Positions 17,148 to 26,759 of a DNA stretch of 64,000 nucleotides are shown piece by piece (the stretch's first letter is position 1; every line of letters begins with the position of its first letter). Below the pieces are notes generated by a model that had not been told where the DNA came from, ran no database searches, and saw nothing but the letters and a program-made list of their open reading frames with translations. Position numbers and translations under genes: made by a program. This stretch comes from Aeromonas piscicola (GTDB taxonomy: Bacteria > Pseudomonadota > Gammaproteobacteria > Enterobacterales > Aeromonadaceae). The stretch is from positions 7,684 to 71,683 of the forward strand of contig NZ_CDBL01000053.1 in NCBI RefSeq assembly GCF_000820005.1. The letters run 5' to 3'.

Positions 17148-19250
17148 ATGAAAATTGCCTCACCGGATATCGATGCCACCCGCCATCAGCCGCAAACCCC
17201 TGACGCGACAACACCGGCCACCGCTCGCCTTGGCAATGCCAGATTGCGGCTGCTGGATGCCGGTAACCGGGAGTTTGAAAAGGGGATCCGCCGTGGTGTT
17301 GGCCATCAACAGAGCCCGGAGCTCAAGGCGGTCAAGCAGGCGGTGCGGCATTATCAGGCCCAGCCAGCCCCTTCACTGGCCGGGCTGACGAAGATCGAGC
17401 AGGCGCTGCAGTTCTGGATCGACTCGGGCAAGAACCGCTCCCGTCAGCAGGATCCCGTATTGCAAAAACTGGTCGATGACATCGCCGCCCGCCGTCAGGC
17501 GTTGCAGCAGGGTGGCAAGTCCCCCTCATTCCAGCTGGCGTGGGTCTGCGACGAGCAGGGGCGGGTTAACCAGCCGGTCGAGAGTAACCAGCAGATCCGC
17601 CAGTGGTGCAGTGAGTTGGCTCGCCTGCAACAGGAGGGGGCCAACGACCTGTTTAAGCGGGAGCTGCAAGGGGGGCTCGATCTGATGTTCGGGGTGAGTG
17701 AGGGAATGATGGCGCGGCGGTTGGAGCGGGCACCGACCCGGGAGGAGGTCGCAGCGAGTCACGAGTGGCAGGTGTTCTGCGGCACCTTGCGTCAGGCGTT
17801 GCCCGCACTGGGCGAGCTCAAGCCACAAACCACCGCCGAGGAGAATGGCCGCGACATCCTGCTGACTCACAGCCAACTGCTGGAGATGAGCCACCTCAAG
17901 GAGGTACTGGCGCTCAGCCTGAGCCAAAAAGTGAGCCTACAGGGGGAAATAGGCCTGCTCAGAACCGAGCTGCTGACTGCGCTGGTGGACGGACTGGATG
18001 AGCCCTATCTGGCCAGGACAGAACGGGAGTCAGCCCTCTGGCTGGGTGAACAGAAGTCTGGAAAGAGCTATCAAACCGGGGTGCGGGCCGAGCTCAAGAG
18101 CCCGCAGACAACAACCAGCCAGGAGCTAAAACCCGGCCAGCCAGCCAACCAGAAGGCGTTCAGCGGGATGGGCCTGGTTAGTGCCAGTGCGCTGGTAGAG
18201 GCCTTCGCCAAGATCGAAATCGGCAAGTGGGAGGTAAACCGCGAGACCCCGATCGGCGAATTCTCCGCCAAAGCAACTCTGAGCCAGGAGAACAAGGCTA
18301 GTACCAAGGCTGAGCTGGTGATCAGCAAAGCGGAGGGATCGCTGGCCTTCAATCCCCCCCCCAAGCTCCTGAACGAGACTGAAGGTGAGCGCTACAAACC
18401 TGGCCCCCATGATCTGAGCCTGCTACGCATCGGTGCCAGCGCCGAGCTGGTGAGCAAACTTGGGCTATCGGTGGAGGGAAGCTGGACGATCGGCAACCTG
18501 CTCAATGCCAAGCTGACGGGCGCTGCCGAGGTGGGGGTCAATGCCAAGCTGGAGGCTGGGGCTACAGTGATCATGACCCCGGCGGGGCCCATGGCCAGCG
18601 TGACCGCCAGTGCATCAGCCTTTGCGGGGTTGAAAGCGGAGGGAAGTGCTCAGCTCAACCTGCTCAAGAGCCAATATGCCGATGCTTATAGCCTCTCGGC
18701 CAAGGTGCGTGCCTCTGCCAATCTGGGGATTGGTGCATCAGCCGGAGCCACCGCAGCCATCGGCCCTGAGGGTGCCAAGTTTCATACAACCCTCGGCGTA
18801 ACACTGGGAGTCGGCTCCGATATTGGTTGGGAAGGAGGGGTCAACGCCATGGCTACCAAGGCCTATGCGCTGGAGCTGGCGGCCCGCGCCGTGACAAACT
18901 TTGACCAGAGCAAAGGGCAGTATCTCGATGGACTGGCGATGGCTGCAGGTACCGAGAGTCGTCTCAATGAGCTGACGCAGCGGATCGACGATCGTCTTGC
19001 TACCCTTGGTGCTGCGCTGGATGAGCTGCAACTGGCAGCCAGCGAGAATCGGATACGTCTGCAGGATAGCGTGACAGACCCCGATGTCGAAATCGGTCGC
19101 AGTGCCATGACTCAGGCCATAGATGATGCCTTCGGTCAGGATCGAACGGATGAACATGGCATCATCACCATCCCCGAGCGGGCGATAGAGCGTAACGACA
19201 AGCTGGAGCTCACAGCGCGTTTGCTGAAAGATCACCACATCAGAGTCTGA
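17148..19250 (+). CDS. Candidate type III effector, unknown family (700 aa)
   Basis: Not recognised as a named family. The first 30 residues are rich in Ser, Thr, Pro and Gln and lack a Sec signal, as in type III substrates. Residues 30-300 are mostly helical and charged. Around 310-340 is a polar linker (KSPQTTTSQELKPGQPANQ). Residues about 425-575 form a long run of small residues alternating with hydrophobic ones (GASAELVSKLGLSVEGSW, ASANLGIGASAGATAAIG), suggesting repeated beta strands or a membrane-active segment. A helical tail follows. AGGA precedes the ATG. It is paired with a CesT-type chaperone and an ExsA-like promoter. An alternative is a toxin delivered by another route; the regulatory context favours type III. 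Confidence 0.6.
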   Translation: MKIASPDIDATRHQPQTPDATTPATARLGNARLRLLDAGNREFEKGIRRGVGHQQSPELKAVKQAVRHYQAQPAPSLAGLTKIEQALQFWIDSGKNRSRQQDPVLQKLVDDIAARRQALQQGGKSPSFQLAWVCDEQGRVNQPVESNQQIRQWCSELARLQQEGANDLFKRELQGGLDLMFGVSEGMMARRLERAPTREEVAASHEWQVFCGTLRQALPALGELKPQTTAEENGRDILLTHSQLLEMSHLKEVLALSLSQKVSLQGEIGLLRTELLTALVDGLDEPYLARTERESALWLGEQKSGKSYQTGVRAELKSPQTTTSQELKPGQPANQKAFSGMGLVSASALVEAFAKIEIGKWEVNRETPIGEFSAKATLSQENKASTKAELVISKAEGSLAFNPPPKLLNETEGERYKPGPHDLSLLRIGASAELVSKLGLSVEGSWTIGNLLNAKLTGAAEVGVNAKLEAGATVIMTPAGPMASVTASASAFAGLKAEGSAQLNLLKSQYADAYSLSAKVRASANLGIGASAGATAAIGPEGAKFHTTLGVTLGVGSDIGWEGGVNAMATKAYALELAARAVTNFDQSKGQYLDGLAMAAGTESRLNELTQRIDDRLATLGAALDELQLAASENRIRLQDSVTDPDVEIGRSAMTQAIDDAFGQDRTDEHGIITIPERAIERNDKLELTARLLKDHHIRV

Positions 19251-19269
19251 TCTGCTGGCAAATAAAATA

Positions 19270-19297
19270 GATAAGGGCCCACTGATGGGCCCTTATC
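19270..19297 (+). terminator. Hairpin after candidate effector
   Basis: GATAAGGGCCCA, a four-base loop, TGGGCCCTTATC: a 12-base perfect stem between convergent genes. The T run is weak (CTTATT), so termination strength is uncertain. Confidence 0.65.
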
Positions 19298-19359
19298 TTA
19301 TTGCTTGCAGTGAGTACAGGGCAGCAGCTACAAATCTCAACTGAGCCCGACCAAATAAT

Positions 19360-20133
19360 TCAGTGCCGCAGCCCGGTGCCGCGCGAGATGAGCCACCAGG
19401 CCAGACCGTAGAGGGCCACGATGAAGCCGATGATGATGAGGTAGGCGGTGCCGAGCGGCACGTCCGAGATGCCGAGGAAGCCGTAGCGGAACGCGTTCAC
19501 CATGTAGATGATGGGGTTCACCTGGGAGACGCCCTGCCAGAAAGGGGGCAGCAGGCTGATGGAGTAGAATACCCCGCCCAGATAGGTGAGCGGCGTCAGC
19601 ACGAAGGTGGGGATGATGCTGATGTCGTCGAAGGTCTTGGCAAACACGGCGTTGATCAGCCCCCCCAGCGAAAAGAGGATGGCGGTCAGCAGCACGGTGA
19701 AGCAGACACTGAACAGGTGGTGGATCTGCAGCGGCACGAAGAACAGCGACACCAGGGTGACGATGAGGCCGACGCAGAGGCCTCGGGCCACGCCGCCGCC
19801 CACGTAACCGGCGATGATGACGTAGTTGGGCACGGGCGCTACCAGCAGCTCCTCCACGTTGCGCTGGAACTTGGCGCTGAAGAAGGAGGAGGCGACGTTG
19901 GAGTAGGAGTTGGTGATCACCGACATCATGATGAGGCCGGGCACGATGAACTCCATGTAGCTGAAGCCACCCATGTCACCGATGCGCGAGCCGATGAGGT
20001 TGCCGAAGATGACAAAATAGAGGCTCATGGTGATGGCAGGCGGCACCAGGGTCTGGATCCAGATCCGGGTGAAGCGACTCACCTCCTTGGCCAGAATGCT
20101 CTTGAAGGCGATGTAATAAGTGGTCAGATTCAT
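19360..20133 (-). CDS. yadH: ABC transporter permease YadH
   Basis: ABC-2 type inner-membrane permease of 257 residues with six hydrophobic segments. LVAPVPNYVIIAGYVGGGVARG and LTPLTYLGGVFYSISLLPPFWQ are typical for YadH. It overlaps yadG by four bases (ATGA), so the two are translated together as the half-subunits of one transporter. The substrate is unknown. The hpt-yadGH neighbourhood is also found in E. coli, where can lies between hpt and yadG; can is absent here. Confidence 0.9.
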   Translation of the reverse strand: MNLTTYYIAFKSILAKEVSRFTRIWIQTLVPPAITMSLYFVIFGNLIGSRIGDMGGFSYMEFIVPGLIMMSVITNSYSNVASSFFSAKFQRNVEELLVAPVPNYVIIAGYVGGGVARGLCVGLIVTLVSLFFVPLQIHHLFSVCFTVLLTAILFSLGGLINAVFAKTFDDISIIPTFVLTPLTYLGGVFYSISLLPPFWQGVSQVNPIIYMVNAFRYGFLGISDVPLGTAYLIIIGFIVALYGLAWWLISRGTGLRH

Positions 20134-21047
20134 GCTTTTCTCCCCTCCTCGACCAGGCTGACGAACAGCTCTTCCAGCCGATTGGCCTTGTTGCGCATGC
20201 TCAGCACCTGCACCTGCTGGCCCGACAGCTGCTCGAACAGGCTGTTGAGAGACTGGCTCTTGTCCAGATCCACTTCTAGGGTGCGCTCGTCCTGCATGCG
20301 GCCGTTGAACTCGGGCACGTTCGGCACGGCGGAGCCGGGTGCCAGATCCAGCATGAAGGTCTCGCGGCTCAGCTTGCCGAGCAGCTTCTTCATGCTGGTG
20401 TTTTCAATCAGCCGCCCCTTGTCGATGATGCCTATGTTGCGGCACAACATCTCGGCCTCTTCCAGATAGTGAGTGGTGAGTATGATGGTGACCCCCTGCT
20501 CGTTGAGCTCTTTGAGGAAGGTCCACATGGAGCGGCGGATCTCGATATCCACCCCGGCGGTCGGTTCGTCCAGGATCAGCAGTCTGGGCTCGTGCATCAG
20601 GGCGCGGGCTATCATCAGCCGGCGCTTCATGCCGCCGGAGAGGGTGCGGGCCGGCATGTCACGCTTGTCCCACAGATCGAGCTGACGCAGGTACTTCTCG
20701 GCGCGGATCTTGGCTTCCGCCCTGGGCACGCCATAGAAACCGGCCTGATGAATGACGATCTGGCTCACCTTCTCGAACTGGCTGAAGTTGAACTCCTGCG
20801 GCACCAGGCCGAGCTGGGCCTTGGCTTGTTCCAGCTGGTTGTCTATGTCGTAGCCGAACACCTTCACTTTGCCGGCGCTCTTGTTCACCAGCGAGCTGAT
20901 GATGCCTATGGTAGTGGACTTGCCTGCCCCATTGGGGCCGAGCAGAGCGAAGAAATCCCCCTGCTTGACGGTCAGATCTATGCCTTTAAGGGCTTCGACG
21001 CCCCCCTGATAGGTCTTTTTCAGGCCGCTGATTTCCAGTGCGTTCAT
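20130..21047 (-). CDS. yadG: ABC transporter ATP-binding protein YadG
   Basis: ATPase of 305 residues. Walker A GPNGAGKST, the signature LSGGMKRR, Walker B LLILDEPTAG and the H-loop TTHYLEEAEM are all intact. The C-terminal part RNKANRLEELFVSLV is almost identical to E. coli YadG. The start at 21047 is preferred because AGGGG precedes it and the protein begins MNALEISGLKKTY; an upstream ATG at 21074 would add nine residues only. Works with YadH at the inner membrane; the exported substrate is not known. Confidence 0.92.
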   Translation of the reverse strand: MNALEISGLKKTYQGGVEALKGIDLTVKQGDFFALLGPNGAGKSTTIGIISSLVNKSAGKVKVFGYDIDNQLEQAKAQLGLVPQEFNFSQFEKVSQIVIHQAGFYGVPRAEAKIRAEKYLRQLDLWDKRDMPARTLSGGMKRRLMIARALMHEPRLLILDEPTAGVDIEIRRSMWTFLKELNEQGVTIILTTHYLEEAEMLCRNIGIIDKGRLIENTSMKKLLGKLSRETFMLDLAPGSAVPNVPEFNGRMQDERTLEVDLDKSQSLNSLFEQLSGQQVQVLSMRNKANRLEELFVSLVEEGRKA

Positions 21048-21083
21048 TGCAACCCCTGTGATGGCGGATCCCATCTCGATACA

Positions 21084-21106
21084 GAAAAGGCGGCCGGGGC
21101 CGCCTT
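21084..21106 (-). terminator. Terminator after hpt
   Basis: On the minus strand AAGGCGGCC, a two-base loop, GGCCGCCTT, then TTCT. It separates hpt from yadGH. Confidence 0.8.
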
Positions 21107-21159
21107 GCAGACAAAAAATGGCGCTTGGCCACCTCGCCCGTGATATTCCTGGACCTTGC

Positions 21160-21690
21160 TTACTCTTGCGGTACTACCTTGCCGATGAAGGGCAGATTGC
21201 GGTACTTCTGGGCGTAGTCGATACCACAACCCACCACGAATTCGTCAGGAATGGAGAAACCGATCCAGTCCACCGGCACCTGTACCTCGCGACGGGACGG
21301 TTTGTCCAGCAGGGTGCAGATGGCGAGGGATTTCGGCTCGCGCAGTGACAGAATTTCACGCACCTTGTTGAGGGTGTAGCCGGTGTCGATGATGTCTTCG
21401 ACGATCAGTACGTCCTTGCCCTTGATGTCGTCATCCAGATCTTTGAGGATGCGAACGTCACGGGTACTGCGCATGCCGGAGCCATAGCTGGAGGCGGTCA
21501 TAAAATCCAGGGTGACGGGCAGCGGGGTCTGGCGGCACAGATCGGCCAGGAAGACGCAGGAGCCACGCAGCAGGCCAATCATGACCACTTCGTCAGAACC
21601 CTGATAACGGGCGGTGATCTCTTCACCCAATTTGGCGATCCGGGCGGCTACTTCAGCCTCGGAGATCATCACCTCGACAGTGTGTTTCAT
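21160..21690 (-). CDS. hpt: Hypoxanthine phosphoribosyltransferase
   Basis: Purine salvage enzyme of 176 residues that makes IMP (and less GMP) from hypoxanthine and [13 protein letters not shown] at the start matches E. coli Hpt; the PRPP motif is [14 protein letters not shown] and the flexible loop region is SSYGSGM. The second of two adjacent ATGs is used by homology. It is divergent from litR, a pairing shared with vibrios, and is followed by its own terminator. Confidence 0.95.
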   Translation of the reverse strand: MKHTVEVMISEAEVAARIAKLGEEITARYQGSDEVVMIGLLRGSCVFLADLCRQTPLPVTLDFMTASSYGSGMRSTRDVRILKDLDDDIKGKDVLIVEDIIDTGYTLNKVREILSLREPKSLAICTLLDKPSRREVQVPVDWIGFSIPDEFVVGCGIDYAQKYRNLPFIGKVVPQE

Positions 21691-21890
21691 CACTTACTCC
21701 CTCATGGCCAAGGGGGATTTGGCCGTTCATTAACGTCAAAACCGAGGATTCTACCATCCAAGCCGAGAGGCGTCAGGCATACGTGATGCTTTTATCGGCT
21801 TATTTTAATTGATAGAGTTAGCAGGCCCTCGGGCATTATCGGTGACAATACTATAAACACCATAATCAATAACTATTAGATGAAAAAACT

Positions 21891-22505
21891 ATGGAACCAC
21901 GCGCAGAAATAAGACGTCGAACCCGGCTTTCTCCGGAAGCTCGTCGCAATCAATTGATGGAATGTGCCATCGAGGTGTTCTCCCGTCGCGGCATAGGCCG
22001 TGCGGGTCACGCCGAGATAGCAGAACAGGCCAAAGTCTCGGTAGCTACCGTGTTCAACTATTTCAACACCCGTGAAGAGCTGGTGGATGAAGTGTTGGCC
22101 GAGATCGAACGTTTCGTTCACCAGATGCTGGAACAGGCCTATACCGGCCAGGGTCCGATCAACGACAGCATTCGCCGTCACGTGAAGCTGTTTGTCGATG
22201 CCGCCTACGATCAACCCGACCACGCCAGCATCTGGCTGGAGTGGAGTTCATCGGTGCGGGAAGAAGTCTGGCCCCGTTATGCCAAGCTGCTGGACAAGGT
22301 ATTGGAGCGCATCGCGCCCCATTTGCAACGTGCCATGGATGCCGGTGAAATCCGGAGTGTGCTGTCCGCCCAGGACTTGGCTCGCTCCCTGACCGGTTTT
22401 GGTTACGTCATGATGCAGATGATCAATCAGCCACAACGCCCGTCACGGGAAGATGTGACCGATTTTCTGTTCAAGTACGTGACGGCCCCCATCCAGGCCG
22501 CATAA
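21891..22505 (+). CDS. litR: Quorum-sensing master regulator LitR/HapR family
   Basis: TetR-type regulator of 204 residues. TRLSPEARRNQLMECAIEV, SRRGIGRAGHAEIAEQAKV and SVATVFNYFNTREELVDEVL match V. harveyi LuxR and V. cholerae HapR in the helix-turn-helix, and WLEWSSSVREEVWP matches their ligand-binding domain. In vibrios this protein is the high-density regulator of virulence, biofilm and competence genes. The leader has only a weak Shine-Dalgarno, compatible with post-transcriptional control, but no Qrr target was identified. The AT-rich stretch TTAATTGATAGA upstream resembles part of a LuxR/HapR site (weak inference). Position beside hpt supports orthology. Confidence 0.88.
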   Translation: MEPRAEIRRRTRLSPEARRNQLMECAIEVFSRRGIGRAGHAEIAEQAKVSVATVFNYFNTREELVDEVLAEIERFVHQMLEQAYTGQGPINDSIRRHVKLFVDAAYDQPDHASIWLEWSSSVREEVWPRYAKLLDKVLERIAPHLQRAMDAGEIRSVLSAQDLARSLTGFGYVMMQMINQPQRPSREDVTDFLFKYVTAPIQAA

Positions 22506-22522
22506 CCCGCCTCGTGAATGAC

Positions 22523-22559
22523 AAGCGGCGCCGGACTGTTCAGGTCGGCGCCGCTTTTG
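22523..22559 (+). terminator. Terminator after litR
   Basis: AAGCGGCGCC, a loop of about 14 bases, GGCGCCGCTT and TTG. The stem is ten perfect base pairs. Confidence 0.75.
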
Positions 22560-22625
22560 TTTGTCCGTTTGCTGCCGGTTCAGGCTCTGTCGCGAGCGAT
22601 CGCCGGCAAGGTGATGCACCACAGG

Positions 22626-23237
22626 TCAGGAGTTGGCGTAACCCCAGCGACTGGTCAGCGCGTGCTCGACCCCGAGGTGATCCAGGATCCGCGCCACCAT
22701 GAAGTCCACCAGATCCTCGATGCTTTTCGGCTCATGATAGAAACCGGGCGCGGCTGGCATTATGGTCACCCCGAGTCGCGCCAGTTTGAGCATGTTCTCC
22801 AGATGGATGGCGGAGAAGGGGCTCTCGCGGGGCACCAGGATCAACTGGCCCCGCTCCTTGATCACCACATCTGCCGCCCGCTCCAGCAGGTTGTCGGAGG
22901 CGCCGTTGGCGATGGCCGACACTGTGCCCATGGAGCAGGGGCAGACTACCATCTGCTTGGGCGCCGCCGACCCCGAGGCCACCGGCGAGAACCACTCCTC
23001 CTTGCCGCAGGCGACTATCTGACCTTCTTCAGCACCATATTGGCGACAGAGATAAGCCGATAGCTCCTTCGGTGAGCCCGGCCACTCCTGCTGCTGCTCG
23101 GTCTTGAGTACCACACGGGCGGCGGAGGAGGCCAGCAGATAGACTTGGTAGTCCGCCTGCACCAGACACTCAAGCAGGCGCAGGGCGTAGGGGGCGCCGG
23201 AGGCACCGGTCAGCGCCAGGGTGATCGTTTTTTTCAT
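22626..23237 (-). CDS. ubiX: Flavin prenyltransferase UbiX
   Basis: Flavoprotein of 203 residues that makes prenylated FMN, the cofactor of UbiD decarboxylase in ubiquinone synthesis. [15 protein letters not shown] is the FMN-binding start, [14 protein letters not shown] the central motif, and [22 protein letters not shown] the prenyl/phosphate site. Its ATG overlaps the stop of mpl (ATGA), so it is translationally coupled to a cell-wall recycling gene; the functional link is not obvious. Slightly longer than E. coli UbiX (189). Confidence 0.92.
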   Translation of the reverse strand: MKKTITLALTGASGAPYALRLLECLVQADYQVYLLASSAARVVLKTEQQQEWPGSPKELSAYLCRQYGAEEGQIVACGKEEWFSPVASGSAAPKQMVVCPCSMGTVSAIANGASDNLLERAADVVIKERGQLILVPRESPFSAIHLENMLKLARLGVTIMPAAPGFYHEPKSIEDLVDFMVARILDHLGVEHALTSRWGYANS

Positions 23238-24604
23238 AGTTCGCCGTGGTAATCCTTGAGGCGGGCGATCAGCTTGTCATGAATGCCGCCGAAGCCGCCG
23301 TTGCTCATGATCAGAATATGGTCGCCATCGCGACTCTCGGCCACCAGCCGGTTGATCAGGGTCTCCAGATCGTTGAACACCTTGGCCGGTCGGCTCATGT
23401 GAGCTGTCACCTGGCCGAGATCCCAGCCGATATTGGGCGGCTGGAAAAAGAACACCTCGTCGGCACCGTCGAAGCAACCTGCCAGCTCTTCTTTGTGCAC
23501 CCCCAGCTTCATGGTGTTGGAGCGCGGCTCCAGCACCGCCAGGATACGGGCTTTGCCCACCTTGGCGCGCAGACCGCCGAGGGTGGTCTCGATGGCGGTC
23601 GGGTGGTGGGCAAAATCATCATAGACGCTGATGCCAGCCACCTCGCCCTTGAGCTCCATCCGCCGCTTGGGAGATTTGAACTGACAGAGGGCGGCTATGC
23701 CGTGCTCCACCATGACACCGGCGTGACGGGCGGCGGCGATGGCCATCAGGCCGTTGTTGACGTTGTGCTCGCCGATGCACTCCCAGCGCACCTCGCCCTG
23801 CTTGCTCCCATCCAGCCACACCTCGAAGGCGGAGCCGTCGTCGGCCAGCTTGACCGCCTTCCACTTGGCATCGTCCTGACCCACCAGCTCGACTTCACTC
23901 CAGCAGCCCATCTTGCGCACCGCGGTGAGGTTGTCATCGGCCTGCGGGAACAGCACCCGGCCATTGCTCGGCACGGTACGCATCAGGTGGTGGAACTGGC
24001 GCTGGATGGCGGCCAGATCCGGGAATATATCCGCGTGGTCGAACTCCAGGTTGTTCATCACCAGGGTGCGCGGATGGTAGTGGACGAACTTGGAACGCTT
24101 GTCGAAGAAGGCGCAGTCATACTCGTCCGCCTCGATGACGAAGAAGGGGGCAGAGCCGAGACGGGCGGAAACCGGGAAGTTGCCCGGCACACCACCGATG
24201 AGGAAACCCGGCTCCAGCTTGGCGTATTCGAGCACCCAGGCCAGCATGCTGGCGGTGGTGGTCTTGCCATGGGTGCCCGCCACGGCCAGCACCCAGCGAT
24301 CCTGCAGCACATGCTCCAGCAGCCACTGGGGGCCTGAGATGTAGGGCAGATTGCGGTCCAGCACATATTCAACACAGGGGTTGCCGCGGCTCATGGCGTT
24401 GCCAATCACCACCAGATCCGGTGCAGGATCGAGCTGGGAGGGGTCATAGCCTTCGGTCAGCTCTATGCCCTGTTGCTCGAGCTGGGTACTCATGGGGGGA
24501 TAAACGTTGGCATCCGAGCCGGTGACTCGATAACCAAGCTGTTTTGCCAACACCGCCAGACCACCCATGAAGGTGCCGCAGATCCCGAGGATGTGAATGT
24601 GCAT
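23234..24604 (-). CDS. mpl: UDP-MurNAc:tripeptide ligase
   Basis: Mur-ligase family enzyme of 456 residues that reattaches recycled L-Ala-gamma-D-Glu-meso-Dap to UDP-MurNAc. [31 protein letters not shown], the ATP loop [29 protein letters not shown] and [12 protein letters not shown] all match E. coli Mpl. The ATG at 24604 is chosen by homology and an AAGG upstream; the frame stays open for 11 more codons. Divergent from ppa. Cytosolic. Confidence 0.95.
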   Translation of the reverse strand: MHIHILGICGTFMGGLAVLAKQLGYRVTGSDANVYPPMSTQLEQQGIELTEGYDPSQLDPAPDLVVIGNAMSRGNPCVEYVLDRNLPYISGPQWLLEHVLQDRWVLAVAGTHGKTTTASMLAWVLEYAKLEPGFLIGGVPGNFPVSARLGSAPFFVIEADEYDCAFFDKRSKFVHYHPRTLVMNNLEFDHADIFPDLAAIQRQFHHLMRTVPSNGRVLFPQADDNLTAVRKMGCWSEVELVGQDDAKWKAVKLADDGSAFEVWLDGSKQGEVRWECIGEHNVNNGLMAIAAARHAGVMVEHGIAALCQFKSPKRRMELKGEVAGISVYDDFAHHPTAIETTLGGLRAKVGKARILAVLEPRSNTMKLGVHKEELAGCFDGADEVFFFQPPNIGWDLGQVTAHMSRPAKVFNDLETLINRLVAESRDGDHILIMSNGGFGGIHDKLIARLKDYHGEL

Positions 24605-24838
24605 ACCGCTGCCTTTTCCAGTAAAGGGAGTGCGCATTCTAGGGTCTGTTGAGGTTTGGTCGCAAGCCGCGGGCGTGACGAGACATCAATCGACCCAGAC
24701 AAGCGGGCTGCCATTTGGCCGGCCCGGGCTGCACCGCATCAGCCAAGGCTGTCACCACGCCCTTGAAATATGGTCATTTGACGCGACATCGCTATAATAT
24801 CGGCCTGCAAACTTGACTCCAACACTGAAGGAAACGTC

Positions 24839-25369
24839 ATGAGCCTGAACCTGGTACCGGCTGGCAAGAGCCTGCCCGACGACATCTACGTCATCATCGA
24901 AATCCCGCAGAATGCCGACCCGATCAAATACGAAGTCGACAAGGACAGCGGTGCCATCTTCGTTGATCGCTTCATGTCGACCCCTATGTTCTACCCGTGC
25001 AACTACGGCTACGTGAACGCCACCCTGTCTCTGGATGGTGATCCGGTCGACGTGCTGGTTCCGACTCCCTACCCGCTGCTGGCTGGCTCCGTCATTCGCT
25101 GCCGCCCGGTTGGCGTGCTGAAGATGACCGACGAATCTGGCGAAGATGCCAAGATCGTGGCCGTGCCGCACTCCAAGCTGACCAAGCAGTATGACCACAT
25201 CAAGGATGTGAACGATCTGCCCGAGCTGCTGCGCGCCCAGATCCAGCACTTCTTCGAGCGCTACAAAGAGCTGGAAGCGGGCAAGTGGGTCAAGGTGGAA
25301 GGTTGGGGCGACAAGGCTGCTGCCGAAGCCGAGATCGTTACCTCTGCCGAGCGTTACGCTGCCAAGTAA
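24839..25369 (+). CDS. ppa: Inorganic pyrophosphatase
   Basis: Family I pyrophosphatase of 176 residues that drives biosynthetic reactions by hydrolysing PPi. Key residues are in [40 protein letters not shown] (metal-binding Asp residues) and DDSGED-type [13 protein letters not shown] consensus -10, TATAAT at 24793-24798, lies upstream without a clear -35. AAGGAAACGTC precedes the ATG. Abundant cytosolic hexamer in E. coli. Confidence 0.96.
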   Translation: MSLNLVPAGKSLPDDIYVIIEIPQNADPIKYEVDKDSGAIFVDRFMSTPMFYPCNYGYVNATLSLDGDPVDVLVPTPYPLLAGSVIRCRPVGVLKMTDESGEDAKIVAVPHSKLTKQYDHIKDVNDLPELLRAQIQHFFERYKELEAGKWVKVEGWGDKAAAEAEIVTSAERYAAK

Positions 25370-25381
25370 GCGTACCCTCGC

Positions 25382-25408
25382 AAAAAAGGCGCCTCAGGGC
25401 GCCTTTTC
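25382..25408 (+). terminator. Bidirectional terminator after ppa
   Basis: AAAAAAGGCGCC, a three-base loop, GGGCGCCTTTT. The TGA of the convergent gene (25394-25396) lies inside the hairpin, so both genes share it. Confidence 0.9.
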
Positions 25409-25741
25409 TATTGGCTGTTGCGGGCGCTGACCGGGTGTCTCGCCGGCAGGATCCCCCTGGATGTAGATGTCACGGCCATCCTGCTGATAGGGCCGGTAAT
25501 AGTCACCACCGCAGCGATAACCCCCACCCTGCTCACTCATCAGCTCGCAGTTGACCGGCAACACCTCCAGCCACTTGATGGCCTGCTGGAAACGCAGCCA
25601 CTCCTGCCATTCATGCTCCCGCGCCAGCTTGTCCCGCAGGGCAAAGGTATCCGCGCTGGACATCCCCTTGTTGACGATCACCTGGCCCGCCGCCGCAGGC
25701 AAGGCGGCCAACAGCAACAACAGCTGTGGAATTCGCTTCAT
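25394..25741 (-). CDS. Small exported protein, unknown function
   Basis: Protein of 115 residues. MKRIPQLLLLLAALPAAAGQ is a clear Sec signal peptide with an AAAG cleavage region. The mature part begins VIVNKGMSSADTFALRDKLA and has charged helices, two cysteines (near NCELMSEQ and YRCGGDYY) that could form a disulfide, and a Pro/Gln-rich tail. No family is recognised. It is monocistronic and convergent with ppa, with which it shares a terminator. Confidence 0.65.
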   Translation of the reverse strand: MKRIPQLLLLLAALPAAAGQVIVNKGMSSADTFALRDKLAREHEWQEWLRFQQAIKWLEVLPVNCELMSEQGGGYRCGGDYYRPYQQDGRDIYIQGDPAGETPGQRPQQPIEKAP

Positions 25742-25880
25742 GACGGTTTCCTGTATGACTTATTTCCAGAATTAAATTTAAAGCATTATCAGACTGTTAC
25801 CCAGATCATCAAAACTAAGCTCATCCAAATCCGGCCGGCTCACCTAGTTGTTTATTATCACCCCGAGCAGGATGCACATC

Positions 25881-26759
25881 ATGAAACTGGCACAAAGTCT
25901 GTTGTTGAGTCTAGTGTTCGCATCCACGGTCGGCGCCAACGAAGTCAACCTGAGCTGGCAGTGGCAGTCTGCCGACGGCCAGCAGAAGCACCTGCAACTG
26001 AATGCGGACGAGCGCATCATGTCCGCCAGCCGCCACGAGATGACCCTGCTCGATGCCTCCCTCAACTATCCGCTGGAGACACTCTACTCCTACATCAGCC
26101 CGCGCCTTTACAACAGCATCAACCTGATCAACCAGACCAGTCCCGAAACCGCCACCAAGTTTCGCAATCTGGAGCAGGCCTTCACCCTGCACGACGACAG
26201 CATGGAGTCGACCCTGTTCTGGCAGGCCTACCAGCAATATCAGGAAGATGCCTTCTACCAGATGCGGGTGGTGCCCTGCGTGCATCCGGCCAATCGCAAG
26301 CTGCCCTGCGTGCGCCCCAACTACTCCCAGCTGTTCTACCAGTTCAAGGGAGACCTCAGGCCGCTGGCGAAGCAGTTTTCCGCCAAGGATCTGGCCACCA
26401 GCGTCGGTCTGCTGCAGGAGTGGCTGAGCGCCATCCCCACTCCCCCCGAGCAGATGGATCACTTCGCCCCACCCCTGCAGGCCTTGCAGGACAACAAGGC
26501 CGACAGCGACGAGAAGGCACTGCTGATGGCAAGCCTCTTGGCCGAGCTGGCGCCGCAATACATGCTCAGCATCATATACCCCAACATCAGCATCGGCAGC
26601 GTCTCGCCAGCCTGGCTGGCCATCACGGCCGACAGCGGCCTGAAGGGCGATCCCCTGGTGATCGGCAATCAACGCCACATCTTGCTGACCGGCTCGCCCC
26701 TGCTGGCCCAGCAGATGACCATGGCCAAGATCCCGCTGATCAGCGAACCCTTGTATTGA
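25881..26759 (+). CDS. Exported protein, unknown function
   Basis: Protein of 292 residues starting MKLAQSLLLSLVFASTVGAN, a typical Sec signal peptide. The mature protein is hydrophilic; paired cysteines occur in VVPCVHPANRKLPCVRPNY. No known family is recognised. The ATG at 25881 is preferred over 25872 because the AGG at 25869-25871 is spaced correctly only for the later one. It begins 139 bases from the divergent small exported protein; both could be controlled by the same intergenic region. Confidence 0.65.
   Translation: MKLAQSLLLSLVFASTVGANEVNLSWQWQSADGQQKHLQLNADERIMSASRHEMTLLDASLNYPLETLYSYISPRLYNSINLINQTSPETATKFRNLEQAFTLHDDSMESTLFWQAYQQYQEDAFYQMRVVPCVHPANRKLPCVRPNYSQLFYQFKGDLRPLAKQFSAKDLATSVGLLQEWLSAIPTPPEQMDHFAPPLQALQDNKADSDEKALLMASLLAELAPQYMLSIIYPNISIGSVSPAWLAITADSGLKGDPLVIGNQRHILLTGSPLLAQQMTMAKIPLISEPLY

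Noticed and set aside
19363-20469. 368-codon plus-strand frame opposite yadH and yadG
   Set aside because: Complement of two well-supported genes; no recognisable protein features.
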